Positions 22,731-35,200 of a DNA stretch of 64,000 nucleotides are shown here, piece after piece (position 1 is the first letter of the stretch; every line of letters starts with the position of its first letter). This stretch comes from Diospyros lotus (Eukaryota; Streptophyta; Magnoliopsida; Ericales; Ebenaceae). The notes beneath the pieces are model-generated. The model saw nothing but the letters and a program-made list of their open reading frames with translations, was not told the origin of the DNA and did not search any database. The translations under genes were made by a program, and so were the position numbers. The DNA is taken from NCBI RefSeq assembly GCF_014633365.1, contig NC_068339.1:15833925-15897924 (forward strand), in the 5' to 3' direction.

Positions 22731-23767
22731 TACAATCCACTACATACAATCAATAATTGATTTCACACTATGCATTATTATTATACATTATGCATTATTA
22801 CTATTGGCAATGGGGGCCAATGGTCAACTTTTGATCAACCATTTCCAAAGATATTTCGAGTACACAATGTCAATATCAAATACAACATTATATAATGTGT
22901 AACTTTCTAGGTCCACTACTTACTAGCAATCAGATAACATCGAAATCCTTTTCGGTATCAATTAACCCCTTGACCTATCACCAGAACTTTTTCAAATCTC
23001 GATGACGTTTCAAGAGTTTCTGAATAGCAATTCAAGATAGTATATGTGACAGTGAAGTTTCACTTTGAGTGAACCTATTATATTTGACAATTATCATATG
23101 TTATAATCATTCTATCACCTAACATCATAACTGAGCGAGAGTTATGGAGTGACAAATTAAGGGAATCGATTGGGCTGGTTTTTAACATTTTCAATATCCC
23201 AAATTGCATATGTTGTGTTCTTATAAAATCAAGCCACACTATCTAGCTTGGTGAGCAAAAATCGCACAGAACCGCACCACATTAATTTTCGCGATTTGCT
23301 GAATGCTTGGTTATTGTGTTCGATTCGATTTGGTTTTCATAGTTCGGTGCATTTGAAAAATACAGCAGTAAGTACCAACCCTAAAAGAAGCTCGATTTAC
23401 AGACTTACAGAATCTCCAAGATCTGCAAAACCCAGATGAAAGAAACAGATTGCTTTTTAGTGTCGAAACAATCCCAATGAATATATATAAGCATACATGT
23501 ATACGTCTATTATCCAAAACATGTCATCATGACTCACCTCATAACATTTTCGATCATTGAAACAAACGCACAAATTTGAAATGAAACGGGGGTGTTTCAA
23601 ACTCACTGTGGATAGAAAGGCCATTGAAGAATTGGATAAATTGATGCGTATATAGTCTAGAATTTAACTTGCAGTGATAAGTGGAAAAACGCAAGATAGT
23701 AAGCCTTAGAAGTAAGGACCACGCTATGAGAACTTGAAACTGAGCATCACACGAGAGAGTGATTTTT
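22731..23767. other. Intergenic DNA, no gene recognised
   Basis: No gene seen. The stretch at 23259-23355 has AGAACCGCACCAC and TCGATTTGGTTTTC words like those inside the hAT MITE at 25657, and may be a fragment of the same kind of repeat. Confidence 0.4.
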
Positions 23768-23993
23768 TGTAATACCTCAAGATATCAGAGAATGGTAGTA
23801 TATATCGAGAATAAATAAGGAATTAAACAACACCAGTTGGATATCTTTTGAGCTGAATGTAAGCAAAAAACTTTCGGGTTAAACATGCTTGAGGTGGAGA
23901 AACTCAAGAATGGGTGACTTCCTAGGAAGTTCGGGAAGGCCCATCAGGGTAAGTTGTTCCGATCCTTCCTATCGCTTAATGTGGGATGTTATA
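23768..23993 (+). mobile_element. Cassandra-like TRIM solo LTR carrying a 5S rRNA domain
   Basis: The 226-bp unit starts TGTAATACCTC and ends GGGATGTTATA (CA decayed to TA), within T runs that could be a TTTTT target duplication. At about 23875-23935 it has TTAAACATGCTTGAGG and GAATGGGTGACTTCCTAG, then GAAGTTC. These match the 3' half of plant 5S rRNA, including the end of the internal Pol III control region (box C area). A 5S-derived segment inside a short TG...CA unit is the hallmark of Cassandra TRIM elements. No second LTR or internal region is adjacent. A true 5S gene is excluded because the 5' half is missing. Confidence 0.78.
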
Positions 23994-24389
23994 TTTTTTT
24001 ACTAGGATTTAAGGGGAAATGAGAGCCTAAAATGCAGTCAAAATCAACATTAGATGTATTTAAATTATACATTGAAAATGATGAACACTGTATTGAAACT
24101 AGCATTAGATGCATTTTTATTTTAAAATGAGTATCTGATTATTTACAGAGGAATATAGAGTAATCCTAAATAATTTAAGATTATGATTCTTACAAATAAT
24201 GTCTATTTTGACATTCTGAAAGCCAATAGAATTAACATTCTTATAAATAATGTTTATTCTAATATTATGAAATTATTTTAGAATTAGAATTCTTTATACA
24301 TAATTGCTTATCATTTTCTTGGACCATTCAATGGGATTTTCAAATTTCACAGTTATCTAGTTTGCGTATTGTGCGGGACTCCCATTCGT
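23994..24389. other. AT-rich DNA, no feature recognised
   Basis: No gene or element seen. The next block starts the large tandem duplication. Confidence 0.5.
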
Positions 24390-27300
24390 GTACGAGGAAA
24401 TTTACACAGTTAAAAAAAATATTTTGAATTATTTTAGGTCTTTTAATGGATTTTTGCATATGACGTGACACATGTGTCACACATGTGTATAGGGAAAAAA
24501 GTTAAATTAAAGTTTATTGAATGAGATTTAATAATTACATTTTGTTATTTAATTTATTTAAGAAAAATTTAAATAAAATTATTTTTGGTATAATCATAAA
24601 AGGCGTAGAAAAATTAACTACTATTTAGATACTATGAGTTCAAATAATGATAATATAATTTTTATTTTTATTTTTTTAAATAAGATAAGTAAATAAATAA
24701 TATTTTATTAACATAATTTTATAACAAAAAAAAAAAAATTGGTGTAGACAGGTACACGTTTTTGCGTCGGTTGGGCTACGTGTGTTATGCATGGTACTAC
24801 TCGAAGTCGGTTGTCGGTGGTCTCTGACAATAAAAGGGTTGACAAAGAAATAAAGGACCAATGTGGAAGAAGCAAGGCAAGAGCAATCAAGGAAAGACGT
24901 TGAAGCAAGGCATCGTAGTGAGGAATTTGGCAATTACAGGTGAGACTTGGCCAAATGGAATTGCCGTTCCAAGACAAGGGCTAAAAGGCAAAGGTAGATA
25001 GACTAATGAGAAAGGTATGGTATGGCACACCATACATACCATTGGAGAGCATGTTCGGAGGGAACTCTTTTTTTTAACATATATTCCTTGCTTTCGACAG
25101 AATTAAGACCTTTCGAGAGAAAAAGTTTTTGTTAATTAGCTACGTTACCTGTATTGTATTGTTGCTCCTCTCATTTCAAATGATTTTGATTTGCAGGCTG
25201 GCTCACTAGGATTTGCTGATCATCGGTCTGCCGACATAATCATCCATCATCTATCTCATCTCATCTGTGCAGCACTACTACTTACTCCAGGTATTTATTT
25301 ACTTGTCGTCTTTAAACTGTAAATGTGCATGTTTTCGGTGAATGAAAATCATTTTTTAAGTTCAGTCACGAGACAATAATGATATTCAGTTTGAATATCA
25401 TGCATCATCAAATGAGATCCATTTTTCATTCCCATTCATTTCCACCCTGCACAACACGCCCTCACTTGTGTGTTTTGTATGGGAGCTACAGCATTTCCTC
25501 ATGAGTAATGTTCTTCCATCTCCATTAGATATAAACAAATGTAAAAATATTTGGTTAGCATTACACATTTATTTAAATAATATAAAAAATAAATTTTGTT
25601 AGGCGTTCTTTTATCTCCCTTACTGAATACTTTTACATGAACTGATACATCACCACTAGGGGTGTTCAAAAAAATCAGTGGGTCGCGAAAATTGCCTACG
25701 CTGAACCACACAGTTTTTCCAAAAAAGCGATCTGATGCGGTTTGAAAAATACCCGAACTGCGATTTATGCGGTTTGGTTCCAAATCGAACCGCCCAACTA
25801 TATTAGTAATTAAAATAAATAAAAAATAAAAAATAATTAGATCATTTTTTGTAGCAGATTTGTAGTAGTTCCATTTTAGATAACTTTTTGTTATTATTTT
25901 GGAACCAAAAATCACACCAAATCAAACCAAACCGCACCTAAACCGCACCAAACACTAGGTTTTAGCAAACCATAAAAATCGCATCGCATTATGCGGTGAT
26001 GTTCGGTGTGGTTTGTCCGTACCAAATCAGACCGTTCGGTCTAATTATAGGTGCAAATCGTATATGCGATTTGGTGCATTTTTTTGGTAAAAAATCGGGC
26101 AGATTGCACTGTGCCCCACCCCTAATCACTACGGTTCATTTTTACTAAAAATGAATAATATTATTCTTTTCTAATTAATTTAGAATTAAAATTTATTTTC
26201 ATCATTAAAAAATAAGAAACGTATGGATTCCTTCCAATGAAGTTTAGTGTTTTCTTTTACAGTAAATTCTTTTAAATAAAAATTGGTGAAAAATAACCTA
26301 AAAAGTGGCACAATTCAAATTCAAATTCAAATTCAAAAACAAATCGTAAAAATCAAACAAACAAACCCTAAAAGATACATACAGTGATGACTGGCTTGCG
26401 GAAATTTACACATTTAAAAAAATTATTTTAAATATTTTACTTCTTTTAATGGATTTTTGCATATGACGTGATACGTCACGTGTTTATAAGGAAAAAATTA
26501 AATTAAAGTTTATTGTGTGGCTTTTAATAATTATATTTTATTATTTAATGTATTTTTAAAAAAATAAAGTAATTGTTGGTATACTCGTGTAAAGTGATGG
26601 AAAAATTAACTACTATTTAGAAAGTATGAGTTCAAATAATGATAATAAAATTTTATTTTTATTCTTTAAATAAGATACCAAATAAATAATATTTATTAAC
26701 ATAATTTTATGATACCCAAAAAAAAATTCTATAGACAGGTACAAACGTGTTTTTTGCGTTTAGGCTAGATCGCATTACGTGTTATGCGTGGTAGTGCTGG
26801 CAGTCTATATCGTCGGTGCTCTGTATGACAATAAGAGAAATGAAGGAAAAACGTTCAGCAAGGCATTGCAGTCAGGAATTTGGCAGTTGTAAAGCATGTA
26901 CAGGGGGGAACTCTGTTTTTAACATATATTCCTTGCTTTCAACTGAATTAAGGCTTTTCCAGAGAAAAAGTTTCGTTATTTAGCCACCTTACGTGTACGT
27001 ATTGTTGCTCCTTTCGTTTCAAATGATTTTGATTTGCAGGCTGGCTCACCGGGATTTGCTGATGATCAGTCTACCGACATAATCATCCATCATCTATCTC
27101 ATATATGCAACACTACTACTCACTCCAGGTATTTACTTACTTGTCGTCTTTAAACTGTAAATGTTCATGTTTTTGATGAATGAAAATCATTTTTTAAGTT
27201 CAATCACGAGACAATAATGATATTCAGTTTGAATATCATGCATCATCAAATGAGATCCATTTTTCATTCTCATTCATTTCCACACAGCACAACACATCCC

Positions 27301-27823
27301 CTCATGGGAGCTAGAGCTTCTTTTTGTCAGTAATGTTCATCATCTCCATTAGATATAAACAATGATGTCGTGACAATCAATATAAAAGTATTTGATTGAT
27401 ATTACATATTTATTTAAATAATATAAAAAATAAAATTTATTAAGCATTCTTTCATTTGCTTTACTAAATATTTTTACATGAACTTATACATCACCACGGT
27501 CTATTTTTACCAAAAATGAATAATATTATTCTTTCCTAATTAAAATTTATTTTCATCATTAAAAAATAAAAACGTATGGACTCCTTCAATATATAGATTT
27601 GAATTTGAATTGCATTGTGTATCTTTATTACTCTTTCCCCATAAATACTCGCCTTCCAACGAAGTTTGGGGTTTTCTTTTACAGTCAATTCTTTTAAATA
27701 AAAATTGGTGAAAAATAACCTAAAAAGCGGCACAATTCAAATTCAAATTCAAATTCAAAAACAAATCGTAAAAATCAACCAAACAAACCCTAAAAGATAC
27801 ATACAGTGATGACTGGCTTGCAG
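24390..27823. repeat. Tandem duplication of a ~1.45 kb segment
   Basis: Unit 1 is about 24390-26398 and unit 2 about 26399-27823. Both start at GGAAATTTACACA and end at ACAGTGATGACTGGCTTGC, so the boundary is precise. They share long blocks (TGGATTTTTGCATATGACGT; CAAATGATTTTGATTTGCAG then GCTGGCTCAC; CAAATGAGATCCATTTTTCA). Unit 1 has an extra 476 bases from a hAT MITE plus its target duplication, and an extra stretch near 24930-25045. Unit 2 has its own ~60-base extra near 27590. No protein is recognised in either copy. Divergence suggests an old event that preceded the MITE. Confidence 0.88.
25657..26124. mobile_element. hAT-type MITE, 468 bp, with 8-bp target duplication
   Basis: The element begins TAGGGGTGTTCAAA and ends CCCCACCCCTA, with inverted ends TAGGGGTG/CACCCCTA. 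It is flanked by ATCACCAC (25649-25656) and ATCACTAC (26125-26132), an 8-bp duplication with one change, as expected for hAT. The second duplication unit has the uninterrupted site ATCACCACGG at 27490-27499, which proves the insertion boundaries. The interior has many GCGGTTTGG/ACCGCACC words and no transposase. A 138-codon frame on the - strand across it is chance. Confidence 0.92.
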
Positions 27824-28749
27824 AAGACCCTCCTTTACTTTGAGTTCATATTTACATTGGGTTTAGTCGAACAATTTTAATTTTGTATAAAGAATTAAAG
27901 ATTTAAATAATTTCATATATTTAAATATCAACCAAGACTAGAGAACCTAAAAAGTCCAACGAATTAAATGATTTTTAGCTGTCAATTGGAATGGAGTGCG
28001 TGATTTTTGCCGAGGACTCCTCCGCTTCAAATTTTAACAAGGGTTGCGACATTTTTAATATTTTTTTGGTAAGTTATATAAAAAGGGAAGTATTTTTTGG
28101 ATGCATAAGAGTGATATTTTTATTAATTAAACACATGATATGATACAGTGTCACTTATATTGTTTCTAAATAATATGTATTTATTACAATTTATTTTTAA
28201 TTTTTTAAAAAAATTATTCATTAATTAAATAGTTTAAAACATTATATATTTATTATCAATTAATAAAATCATTTTTATACCATTTTGGGATATGATTGTT
28301 TAGATTATACCGTTTATTATACTGGGTGGATTAGTGAGGAGATTAATTGAGGAATTATATTTCGAAATCTCTCGAATATTGGGGAAGATGGGTGCTGCAT
28401 GCATGTGGGACATCTGTTCCCAGGGAGGCGCACACCTGCCCTCACAAGTCACAACACATTTCTTTATCTTCACACTCCTCAAAAACGAAAATATGAGTCC
28501 AACCATGGCACAAGTTATTAATTCTGAAAATAAAATATTTTATTTAATAAAAATTAATTACGTATCTATAAACTTATTATCGTATCTGATTTATCTTAAA
28601 ATCGAATTAGGAAAAGACTAATCTTCTTCGAGATTAGAGGGACGATATCAAGACACCTGACTCATAATAAAAAATATATATATAAAAATTACTTTAATTG
28701 TGATGTATTTGTAATTAATTAACCTAATTTGCGCCGTAACTTATATTTG
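27824..28749. other. Upstream region of the Ca2+-ATPase gene
   Basis: No coding region recognised; AT-rich until about 28380. The last part (about 28380-28750) should hold the promoter of the downstream ATPase gene. No unambiguous TATA box was identified. Confidence 0.45.
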
Positions 28750-28859
28750 AAACAGACTCTGCTTATATTTTGAAACAAGACTCCCACGAAACTTCCTAGC
28801 ATCTTCCTAGACACCGACGAAGTAACAGAAGGCGAACGCTTGCCGACCGTGTTTCTCAG
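28750..28859 (+). other. Putative 5' UTR exon of the Ca2+-ATPase gene
   Basis: A GC-richer leader ends at TTTCTCAG followed by GTAACCCC, a good splice donor at 28860. The acceptor ATGAACAG ends at 29164 and leads into the coding exon, giving a 305-bp leader intron with a (TC)n tract at 28880-28907. The upstream limit is a guess. Confidence 0.5.
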
Positions 28860-29217
28860 GTAACCCCCGAAACCGCGTTTCCTTCTCTCTCTCTCTCTCT
28901 CTCTCTCACTTTATCTTTCCGTGTGTGCGTCTACTCTGTTTCTGTTTTTGTGGCCGTATATATGAGTTTTTGTGTATCCTGGGTCGGGTTTTGGTGGGTT
29001 TGTGTTTTGTAATCCCTAGGTTACGCTCTGTGATGCGTTGCATTGTTTGGTAGAGGAGAAAGATGGGTGTTGACGCAAAAAAAAAAAATTGTGTCTGTGG
29101 GTTGTGATTTTTATTCAAGTGTTGGGGATTTTGTCGAGTAAATATATATGCGACGTATGAACAGAGATTGATCGGTGTACGGTGTCATCTCTCCTGCGAC
29201 AGCTTCCGAGACCGGAA

Positions 29218-32200
29218 ATGGACGACGTCAATAACGATAGATTCAAGGGTTCGCCGTACCGCCGGCACCGGAACGATGTGGAATTCGGCAATAACATGCC
29301 CGGCGTGTCAGAGGGGGAGGCATCTTCCAACCCTTTCGATATCTCCAGGACCAAAGATGCTTCAATCGATCGCCTCCGCAGATGGCGGGTAATGCCCCTC
29401 TTCTTCACCCGTCTGTGTATTTACATTTATGATTTGTTTACTTCCTGTGGCTTCCCGCAGAATCATGGTTATCAATTTGAATCTGATGATTTGGTGTAGG
29501 ACTGTTTCATTGTTGGGTTATTAATCCAACCAAAAAATGTTTCAGCATTCAGACTGTTGGGTCGAGACAACTCTCGGCCACTTTTCAAAACAGAAACCAA
29601 AATAGAGCCAAGAACATTCACAGTGCCTTCAATAACTTAAGCATGCAAATGAACAAGAAAGCAGAAATAAAACACAAACAGAATGCAAACAATTTTTACC
29701 GTGATTCACCCGTTAATGAGTGTTACGTCTACGTTGAGCTCTGGTAAAGAGAGTTCACTGCACTATTGGAAATATTGATTATAGCCTCAATATACAAAAC
29801 CTCACTCTCTAAATCTCACTGTACAAAACAACTCTATAATCAAATCGATCCCGTAACCACAAATCTACATATTAGAGGCACAAACCCTAGAGAGAAACAT
29901 TCGTATCACAACTATATAGAGAGAAAAGAAAAAACACAGAGAATGAAACGAACCCTAACAGAGGCAATAAGATCAAAGGCTGTACGTTGCTTATCTCGAG
30001 GCTACTGTAGAAGATATAAAGAGGAAATGAGCGGTGAGGATTGTATCGTATAAAGGTAGCATCGACGATCGGGGAAGAAGCAGACAAAACGACAAGAGAA
30101 GGCACGCCTTCATGAAACGGAAGGGTGATTACCGTTTTGGCCGTCCAACTCATGGGCCCAAAACGTTGCTGTTTTGGGCAGGCAATGATGGTTGCCAAAA
30201 GACCCTCATGCCCTCTATTAAAGTGGTGCCGTTGAAGCTTCATTTAAATACAACAATCTCCACCTTGAAGCTTCAACCATCCAAGGACAAATCTCCAACA
30301 ACAATGTAGCATGCTACAATCTTTGCCATCATTACTCATGTTGGTTGTTCCTTCAACCAACTTTGACATGCAGCAAGCCCAAACGATGTTTGAACTTGGC
30401 TACAGTCACAATTTTTGTTCCCATATCTGATGGGTTGTTTTCTATAGGGACCTTTTGAATATTTACACTTCCTTTGGCCACTTGGTCCCTTACATAGTGG
30501 TATTTAACATCTACATGTTTTGTTCTTTCATGATATATAGGATTTTTACACAAGTGAATAGCACTTTGACTATTAGAAAAAAAACCACAACCTTACCTTG
30601 TAGCATTTGAACTTCTTTCAAGAGACCTTGAAGCCAGATGGCTTCCTTGAATGCATCTATCACAGTTACATACTCAGCCTCAGTGGAAGACAGTGCAACC
30701 AAAGGCTGCAATTGTGACTTCTAGTTGATACAATTATCACTTAGGGTATGGAAATAGGCAATAATGGATTTTCTTGAGTCTCTGTCTCCTGCAAAATCAT
30801 AATCTACATATCCCACCAGATCAAGTGCATCAGATCTTTTCATGTAATTTAAACCAACATTTAAATAGCCATTGATATATCTTAACAAAAATTTTAAGGC
30901 TTCCCAATGATGTTTCCCAGGGTTAGACATAAATCTGCTAAGCAAAGAGATTGAAAAAGCAAGGTCTGGCTTGGTATTAATCATAGAATACATGATGGTC
31001 CCAATTACATTAGCATAAGAAATTGTTTCCATTTTTAGTTTTTCAGAATCTGATGATGGGCATTGAGATTTGTCATGACCCAAGGGTAGTTAGAAGGGCC
31101 CTAATGTAATTAGTTTCCTTTGTTTGTTAGGAGCTATTTCTGTTATTTTGTTACAGCACATGGGGTTGTTATTCTAGATGTTTCTTTCAATTGTATAGCC
31201 TATAAATAGGCTCAAGTATGTAGAGAAAGGCATGCTAAAACAATATAGTGAATTTATATTTTCCCTCCATAATTTCTCCCTCTCATTCTTTCTAGTTCTC
31301 TCTCATTTCTCTTGATTTCTGCTCTATATCTCCCTCCAATTCTCCTTCGTTTCCCTCCCAAATCCTTCCTAATTCCTTCCTAGACCCTAACTAAATCCTA
31401 GGGTCGTGACATTTGGTATCAAAGCTGATGATTCTCGGCTGAGATTTCGACAAAACCAGTAGTTCGATCATTGTAAGTTGGTCATTGGAAGCACATTTTG
31501 ACAAACCAGGCGATTTCCAGTGCTTAGGAAGCCACAACGGAGGTGATCAAGGTCGACACATGACCGATTGAATCATAGCAAGAGGAGGTCGTTCCTCTGC
31601 TGTTAGTTGAAATAACGCATGCAACATTTGATCATAGTCCGAGCGGAACCAAGATGATTCCAAATTTCAAGTGAATTTTGATCGATTCATTGGCTGTAAT
31701 TTGAGTTCGAAAATTTGAAGGCGATAGATTACGGCATTGACCGAGTGAAGTACGCGTTTCCGGAAGTGGTGGTAGAAATGATCGAACAATTGAGTTGATC
31801 AATTTTAGAAGGTGGAGGTTCAGGTAGAGCGGACAAAATTCAGGCGCATTCAATCCAATGATTTCGACGAAGGATTGGCTTTTGATTTGAGAAATCCAGG
31901 AAGTATTGTTTGATCAAGGAAGGCATAGCAGTTAGCCAAGGTGATTCAGTGCCAACGATTTTTGGCAAATTGTAGGAGATGCCAATTTTGTAATTTGACT
32001 CGACTTGAGTTTTGAAGGTGAAGTTGGTGGTGATTGGGTGAGAAGGAAGACGCGATTCAGGAAGTGGAGTAGAGGCGAATTCAAATCCGATGGTCCTTGG
32101 CAGATCAATGAGGGTCGAAATTACAGGCAACGTGAGGCGAGCGACTCTCGGAACCGGTTTGGGTCACTGCATGTGGCCGAGGTGGGAAGGAAGGCACGAT

Positions 32201-35200
32201 CGGAAACGGTTCAGAAGTTAATTCCGCAAGCGGCGATTCAGTAGGTCTTGGCGATTTATCAAAGCTATTTCAATGATTGAATTCCGGTGAATTTGGAGGC
32301 CCAACAGATTCAATCAAGCTTCGGAAGTAATTGCACAACAGAAGTTGTGGTTTTAGAGTTGCGCAACAGAAGTGTGGGTTTCAGAAGTTGCAGATAGATT
32401 TCCAAAGATGATTAGAACAGGTTATCTTCTGAAATTATCTAGAGCCAGCAGATTGTTTGAAGGGTAATTGATTTGGAGGCCATCAGCAGCAACTAAAGAC
32501 TGATTTGGACCTAGCCTTGTGTGAATCTAAGGTTGCAGAATTTGAGTATCAGAATAAGTTTCCGAGGTGGTCATTGGAAGCTGATCAATAGGCTGTTGTA
32601 GTGGTGAATTTTTAAGGAATTCAACTGAGGAGATGGTCGAAGGACTATGTGCTACAACTGTTGCAACAAGAAAAGGAATCAAGGACCTTAGTAGACAGCT
32701 GGATGATTTTTTGATCCTATTTTCATACAAATTCCAGGTTAGTATTCCAGCTGAATGTTTTTCAAAAGAATATTCTGCCTACCTAAGTTAGATTGGAGAT
32801 GAGAGTTGCAACGAAAAGCATGCGCTACAGCCTAAATGTTATATTAAAAGCAGCCGACAGATTGGAGGAATTCCTAAGGCTGATGTGTCCCTAAGATTAG
32901 GAATGGATGATGCAAAGGAGGAAAACTTGGGACGAAGAGTTGGGGAAACTCACTCCACACCCCCAGGCTTGCGGATGGACATTCCCGCATTTGAAAGAGG
33001 TAGGCCTAATTGGTGGATCAGGCAGTGTGAACGAGCGTTCTACCAATTCTGAGTAGCTGAAGGGGAGAAAGTGAAAATTGCTACAGTTTATTTGGATGGT
33101 GTTGCAGACGTTTGGTTCCAGAATCAGAGTTGGGGAAAGGTAGAATGGAGCTGGCCATAGTTTGTAAATGCCTTGTGTACTCGGTTTGGAGAAAGGCCCA
33201 AAACTAATGCTGTCATAGGAGTTCCTAAGGTTGCTCATCAAGTAGTGCAGGGTGTAGATGGAGTAGCTATGGAAGGGGAAGGTGTTGTTCATGCAGCTCA
33301 GGAGGAGTATGAGGCTGATGACATACTAAGAATGAGAATGATAGTTGCAAGGAAGGAGGATAGCCCTGCTGAAAGTGAGTCCTTGGTGTGCTCCAGCCAC
33401 CAACAAATAAAAGTCTCTCCACTTGAGGAGGCTCCTACTGAAAATATGGACGGATCTAAATATACTGTTCTCTTGGTCTTGGCTGTGGAGAGAGTGGAGG
33501 AGTACATGGAAGAAGAAATTGGGGAGGAGGAAGTGGAGGATGGCACTCAATCAGTTGGCAGCCTCTCAAGCACTCTTACTAGTGCTGAGACACTTGATGA
33601 TATTGATCTCTGGAAGCAGCAGAAGAAGGAGCCAAAAAAGCCTTTTCACCAAGTACTTGAGGAGAAGGAACAAGGGATGGCACTGGGCACACAAGATAAG
33701 ACAACGGTAACATTGCAACCAGAAGAGTTGGAGGTAATGCATAGATTTTTGCCTGTAGAGAGGGTTGAAATTCTTCCCATGATTGAAAAGAATAGAATGG
33801 TAGGACTGACAGTTCCTACGGAACCATTTTAATGGCAATAAGGAAGAGGGGGATTGTTGAAGATGGTGTTGCAACAAGTCATAATGCTATTACTTTTGAG
33901 AGAAAAGAGAAGAGGAAAAAGCCTAGAAGGATAAAGAAGGAAAGAAGCATTAAACTAATAGAGAAAGCTGGGATTGGATGAATAAGAATGACTCAACGGT
34001 ATTAAGTTTCTTGGGGACAAGAAACCCTTCAAGGAGAGGAGATTGTCATGACCCAAGGGTAGTTAGAAGGGCCCTAATGTGATTAGTTTCCTTTGTTGTT
34101 AGGAGCTATTTCTGTTATTCTGTTACAGCACATGGGGCTGTTATTCTAGATGTTTCTTTAAGTTATATAGCCTTATAAATAAGCTCAAGTATGTAGAGAA
34201 AGGCATGCTGAAACAATATAGTGAATTCATATTTTCCCTCCATATTTTCTCCCTGTCATTATTCCTAGTTCTCTCTCATTTCTCTTGATTTCTGCTCTAT
34301 ATCTCCCCTCCAATTCTCCTCCGTTTCCCTCCCAAATCTTTCCTAATTCCTTCCTAGACCCTAGTTAAATCATAGGGTCGTGACAAGATTTAGACAAGGT
34401 AAAGTGACCAGCCAAGGGTGTATTTACTAGTTTACAACTTGACATACCAAATTTTTGTACATCCTTTAGCAAATAGTCACGCTGTTGAATTTTTAAACAG
34501 TTTTTACTTCTATTTCTTTTAATTACCAGCCCTAAAACTTTCCTAGCAGAACTTAAGTCTTTCATATTAAAGTTTGTGTTCAACATTGATTTTAATTCAC
34601 TTATTTTTGACTTAGATTTGCTAATCAACAAAATGTCATCAACATACAACAACAAATAAATAGGAATTTCTGAGAGAATAAAGTAAAGGCAGTTGTCATA
34701 TTCACTCCTAACAAAGCCTATCCCAATTATAAAATTATCAAATTTCTTGTACCATTGTCTTGGGGATTGCTTTAGACCATACAAAGACTTTTTTAATAAA
34801 CAAACGTAATCAGGATGGAGTTTGTTAACATAACCAACAGACTGTTTCATATAAATGAGTTCATATAAGTCACCGTGCAAGAAGATAGTCTTAACATCAA
34901 GTTGTTCTAATTCTTGGTCATATTGAACAACTATGGCAAGTATCATACGGATGGTTTTAAATTTAACAAGAAGAGAAAAAATCTCAGTATAATCTATGCC
35001 CTCCCTCTGAGTAAACCCTTTAGCTACTAATCTAGCTTTAAATCTTAAGGGATCAGTGGGTAACGTATTTTCTTTAAGTTTGAACAACCATTTGCATCTC
35101 ACCAGCTTTTGTTTATGAGGTCTTTGGACCAATTCCCATGTGTTGTTGGTCATTAAAGGGGCCATTTCTTCCTCCATTGCACACTGCTATTTTGAGCAGT

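Larger units (their letters stand above)
31071..34385 (+). mobile_element. Gag-only LTR retrotransposon B (TR-GAG type), complete, nested in A
   Basis: The LTRs are 31071-31411 and 34044-34385 (TGTCATGACCC ... GGGTCGTGACA), near-identical. The target duplication AGATT (31066-31070 and 34386-34390) is perfect. The primer site TGGTATCAAAGC starts at 31414 and the polypurine tract CAAGGAGAGGAGA lies just before 34044. The 2.6 kb interior encodes a gypsy-type Gag core and a basic-tailed protein but no protease, RT or integrase. Size and content match the TR-GAG class of non-autonomous elements. It lies on the ATPase sense strand, inside the antisense RT gene of copia A, so it is younger than A. 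Confidence 0.93.

Noticed and set aside
23871..23945. 5S rRNA gene
   Set aside because: Only the 3' half is recognisable and it sits within LTR-like ends; a Cassandra-type LTR explains it better.
25499..25915. 138-codon - strand open frame
   Set aside because: It crosses the left end of the hAT MITE, and the matching part of the other duplication unit does not keep the frame.
29182..29217. Upstream in-frame ATG of the ATPase (12 extra codons)
   Set aside because: Not excluded, but the 29218 start gives the N-terminal layout typical of ACA10-like proteins, so it was preferred.
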